This document shows positions 6,678 to 8,848 of a DNA stretch of 8,848 nucleotides, piece by piece; the first letter of the stretch is position 1; every line of letters begins with the position of its first letter. The DNA lies in NCBI GenBank assembly GCA_015490695.1, contig WFXK01000076.1:1-8848 (forward strand), read 5' to 3'. Both the position numbers and the translations under genes were made by a program. The DNA comes from Bacteroidota bacterium. Its GTDB lineage: Bacteria > Bacteroidota > Bacteroidia > SpSt-205 > S141-50. Below the pieces are notes generated by a model. The model was given only the letters and a program-made list of their open reading frames with translations, ran no database searches and was not told the origin of the DNA.

Positions 6678-7604
6678 TTAATTTATTTTTAAATAAGGTA
6701 ATAGTCTACGCCAGCGAACGCTGTCCATGCCGTACAATTTTAGCAAATCCGATGCATTTTCAAAAGGTCCATAATATTTGCGGTACTTTACCAGACGATA
6801 AGCTAATTCCTTAGTAAAATAAGGATGCCGATATAATTGCCAAGCAGTAGCCTCATTAACTGCTAACTTCCGAACAGGGTATTTATTGGTATCCACATAA
6901 ACCCATGGTGCAATACGGCGATATAACGCTTCATCTATACCATATACTTCTTTTAGTTGGCTTTTGTGGACAAATCCTCCTAAGCGATAACGGTATTTAA
7001 TAATCCGTTTAGCAAGGGTTTTTCCAATGCCGGGAAGCTGCATTAAGCGCTGTGCTGTAGCGCTATTTAATTCTATTGGCATGAAGGTGTGTTTTGGTTG
7101 ATAATAAAAATAGCGTTTTAAGATTGCCATTTTGGTGCTATCCATGCCGTATACTCGCCACAGCGCATGAATGTCCTTAGGATGGTATTTGTGGATATAC
7201 CGATAAAGCCGTTTAGCAAACCAAGGGGCAAACAAACCATAACGTTGTAAAGTGATACTATCTATGGTGTTTAAGTTGCGTTTTTTTAGCGGTTGTGTGT
7301 CTTTTACTACTAAAAAGCGACTTAAGACTTTCACTACGGAGTCATTGAAGTTGTAAAGATGGGTAAGCTCTTTAAGGTTTCTAAATCCGTTCCATGTTTT
7401 ACGGTAGTTAAGGATAGTTTGGGCACGTTTAGGTCCAATCCCTGGTAAAGTGCACAATTGACTGCTGTCTGCTTGATTAAGGTTTAATTGTGGAGGGGTT
7501 ATAGGTTGAGGTGAAGGAGTAAAATACCATCGCAGTAGTAAAAACAGCGCTATGATGCTCAATAAAAGGATAATGCCTCGGCGTTGTTGCTTAGGAAAGC
7601 GCAT
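6678..7604 (-). CDS. Membrane-anchored protein with four ComEA-type helix-hairpin-helix units
   Basis: This 308-residue protein has a basic start (MRFPKQQRRG), one membrane segment (about 10-27), a Pro-rich linker (29-38), then four tandem helix-hairpin-helix units: 41-100, 111-168, 178-238 and 247-306. Units 1 and 3 carry the classic hairpin PGIG (LPGIGPKRA at 53-61 and LPGIGKTLA at 190-198). Units 2 and 4 keep the flanking helices and the Y-G-M-D-S ending but have lost the PGIG hairpin. The topology suggests the repeats face the periplasm, as in ComEA, which binds incoming DNA in natural transformation. ComEA proper usually has one such unit, so a four-unit chain could bind DNA over a longer footprint or act as a scaffold. 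That is inference. The protein is basic and rich in Tyr, Arg and Lys. The start at 7604 is fixed by the in-frame rtcB stop two codons upstream. Competence has not been shown here, and no comEC or comF is in the window. Confidence 0.88.
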   Translation of the reverse strand: MRFPKQQRRGIILLLSIIALFLLLRWYFTPSPQPITPPQLNLNQADSSQLCTLPGIGPKRAQTILNYRKTWNGFRNLKELTHLYNFNDSVVKVLSRFLVVKDTQPLKKRNLNTIDSITLQRYGLFAPWFAKRLYRYIHKYHPKDIHALWRVYGMDSTKMAILKRYFYYQPKHTFMPIELNSATAQRLMQLPGIGKTLAKRIIKYRYRLGGFVHKSQLKEVYGIDEALYRRIAPWVYVDTNKYPVRKLAVNEATAWQLYRHPYFTKELAYRLVKYRKYYGPFENASDLLKLYGMDSVRWRRLLPYLKIN

Positions 7605-7607
7605 CCA

Positions 7608-8848
7608 TCATCCTTTAATGACGGCTAAGGGTTTTAATACCGCTACTTTCCTTGCTAAACCAACTTGATGAACGACTTCTACAACGCTATGGACGTTTTT
7701 ATAAGCGATAGGGGCTTCTTCTGCAACACCTTTGTAAGACCCTGCTTGGGTCCATATCCCTTTTTTCCTGAGTTCTTGAATTAAGGCTTTTCCATCTACT
7801 TGTTTTTTCGCTTGTTTTCTGGATAATTTTCTTCCTGCACCGTGACAAGTAGAGCCAAAAGCTAAGGACATGCTTTGTTGTGCTCCTGCTAGCACATACG
7901 AAGCAGTTCCCATGCTACCTGGAATCAATACAGGTTGCCCTACGTCGCGGTATTCTGGAATCACTTCTGGGTGATGGGCAGGGAAAGCACGGGTAGCCCC
8001 TTTACGATGGACAATCACTTCTTTTTTCATTCCGTTAATCGTATGGGTTTCTAATTTAGCGATGTTATGGGCTACATCATAGCAGACTTGAATTTTGACT
8101 TTTCGTTTACCAAGCACTTCTTCAAAGGCCTTTCGGACTTCATAAGTAACCATTTGACGGTTTGCCCATGCGAAGTTTGCTGCTGCTGCCATAGCAGCAA
8201 AATAATTTTGTCCTTCAACAGAAGAAAAAGGTGCGCAGGCTAACTGCTTATCTGGAACCTCTATGCCATAATCTTCCATCTTCCAAAGCATTTGATAAAT
8301 GTAGTCTGTAGCGACTTGATGTCCTAATCCTCTGGAGCCTGTGTGAATTAAAACAACGATTTGATTGGGATGCAAACCATAGATTGTTGCTGCGGTTTCA
8401 TCTTCAATTTTTTGCACACGGTCTATTTCAACGAAGTGGTTACCGCTTCCGATGGTTCCTAATTGTTGTGAGCCCCGTTCTTTTGCTCGTTTGGATACAC
8501 AATTGGGATTTGCCCAAGAAAGTTTCCCAAAAGATTCTGTAAAGTGAATATCTTCTTCTGTTGCATACCCCATGGGGATCAATGCTTGGGCACCATGACG
8601 CAAAACCGCCTCTAACTCCTTTGCTTTTAGTTTTAATCCTTGTCCTTTTTTTAGTCCTGAGGGCACCCAGCGAAATAGCGCCTTAGCTAATTCGGGAATT
8701 TTATTTTTAATTTGGTCGTAATAGAGGTTGGTTTTGAGGAGTCGCACGCCGCAGTTGATGTCGTAGCCAATACCTCCTGGGGAGATGACTCCTTGTTCCA
8801 CATCCATAGCAGCGATGCCACCAATAGGGAAGCCATAGCCTTCGTGTA
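7608..8848 (-). CDS. rtcB: RtcB family RNA-splicing ligase (5' end beyond the window)
   Basis: RtcB is a GTP- and Mn-dependent ligase joining RNA 2',3'-cyclic-phosphate or 3'-phosphate ends to 5'-hydroxyl ends; in bacteria it serves RNA repair. The reading frame stays open to 8848. The visible part starts with HEGYGFPIGGIAAMDV, a family motif inside the protein, so the Met at 8805-8807 is internal. By comparison with the Pyrococcus enzyme about 65-70 N-terminal residues are outside the window. All metal and catalytic residues are visible (numbered from that Met): Asp16 and Cys19 in DINCG, Asn123, His124 and Glu127 in GNHFVE, His155 in HTGSRG, His247 in DVAHN, and His322 in CHGAGR, the histidine that becomes guanylylated. 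The C-terminal VIKG, with the nucleotide-stacking Lys, is present. The enzyme therefore looks active. It is the first visible gene of the leftward cluster. No RtcA, RtcR or archease gene is in the window. Confidence 0.97.
   Translation of the reverse strand, partial: HEGYGFPIGGIAAMDVEQGVISPGGIGYDINCGVRLLKTNLYYDQIKNKIPELAKALFRWVPSGLKKGQGLKLKAKELEAVLRHGAQALIPMGYATEEDIHFTESFGKLSWANPNCVSKRAKERGSQQLGTIGSGNHFVEIDRVQKIEDETAATIYGLHPNQIVVLIHTGSRGLGHQVATDYIYQMLWKMEDYGIEVPDKQLACAPFSSVEGQNYFAAMAAAANFAWANRQMVTYEVRKAFEEVLGKRKVKIQVCYDVAHNIAKLETHTINGMKKEVIVHRKGATRAFPAHHPEVIPEYRDVGQPVLIPGSMGTASYVLAGAQQSMSLAFGSTCHGAGRKLSRKQAKKQVDGKALIQELRKKGIWTQAGSYKGVAEEAPIAYKNVHSVVEVVHQVGLARKVAVLKPLAVIKG
7611..7616 (-). promoter_or_regulatory. 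Shine-Dalgarno-like site for the HhH gene inside the rtcB 3' end
   Basis: AAAGGA lies 6 bases before the ATG at 7604 and encodes the last two residues of RtcB (Lys-Gly). It is the only well-placed Shine-Dalgarno-like sequence at a gene start in the window; the other starts rely on A/T-rich leaders. Ribosomes ending at the rtcB TGA (7608-7610) would be next to this start, consistent with translational coupling. Confidence 0.45.

Noticed and set aside
8805..8807. Met codon as the start of rtcB
   Set aside because: The frame stays open to the window end, and the 13 codons before this Met encode HEGYGFPIGGIAA, a conserved internal RtcB motif. The true start is outside the window.

Overview
The window looks like a chromosomal segment of a member of the Bacteroidota. 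Three independent signs support this. The 1808-residue secreted protein ends in a textbook gliding-motility/CHU_C C-terminal domain, the type B cargo signal of the type IX secretion system (T9SS). Two intergenic regions carry exact matches to the Bacteroidota -7 promoter element TAnnTTTG. Most gene starts lack a Shine-Dalgarno sequence and instead have A/T-rich leaders. The genus cannot be determined from the sequence. No mobile element, CRISPR array, tRNA or rRNA is visible.

Layout. Positions 1-72 hold a short leader with a likely promoter for a rightward gene (73-612). That gene encodes a 179-residue protein resembling V4R/heme-NO-binding-like small-molecule-binding proteins of unknown function. 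It converges, with only 6 bases between stop codons, on a 5.4-kb leftward gene (619-6045). This gene encodes a T9SS-exported modular surface protein: signal peptide, two jelly-roll-like domains each with an Asp-box-like motif, PKD domains, nine Ig/PKD-like repeats each with one Cys pair, a canonical PKD domain and the CHU_C sorting domain. Its promoter lies in the 83-base gap at 6046-6128.

The right-hand third is a tight leftward gene cluster that enters from beyond the window. It contains rtcB (RNA 3'-phosphate ligase, 5' end missing), a membrane-anchored protein with four tandem helix-hairpin-helix units of ComEA type, and apt (adenine phosphoribosyltransferase). Spacings are 3 and 6 bases, and all three genes share one reading frame.

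How the genes fit together: the cluster groups RNA ligation/repair, a probable periplasmic DNA-binding protein and purine salvage. A shared pathway is not evident; cotranscription is the only firm inference. The large surface protein has its own promoter and is probably a separate adhesion or matrix protein. I found no clear undescribed system. The best second-look items are the two-domain duplication and Cys-paired repeats of the surface protein, the alternating intact/degenerate HhH units, the altered PRPP loop of Apt, and the uncharacterised sensor-like gene at the left edge.
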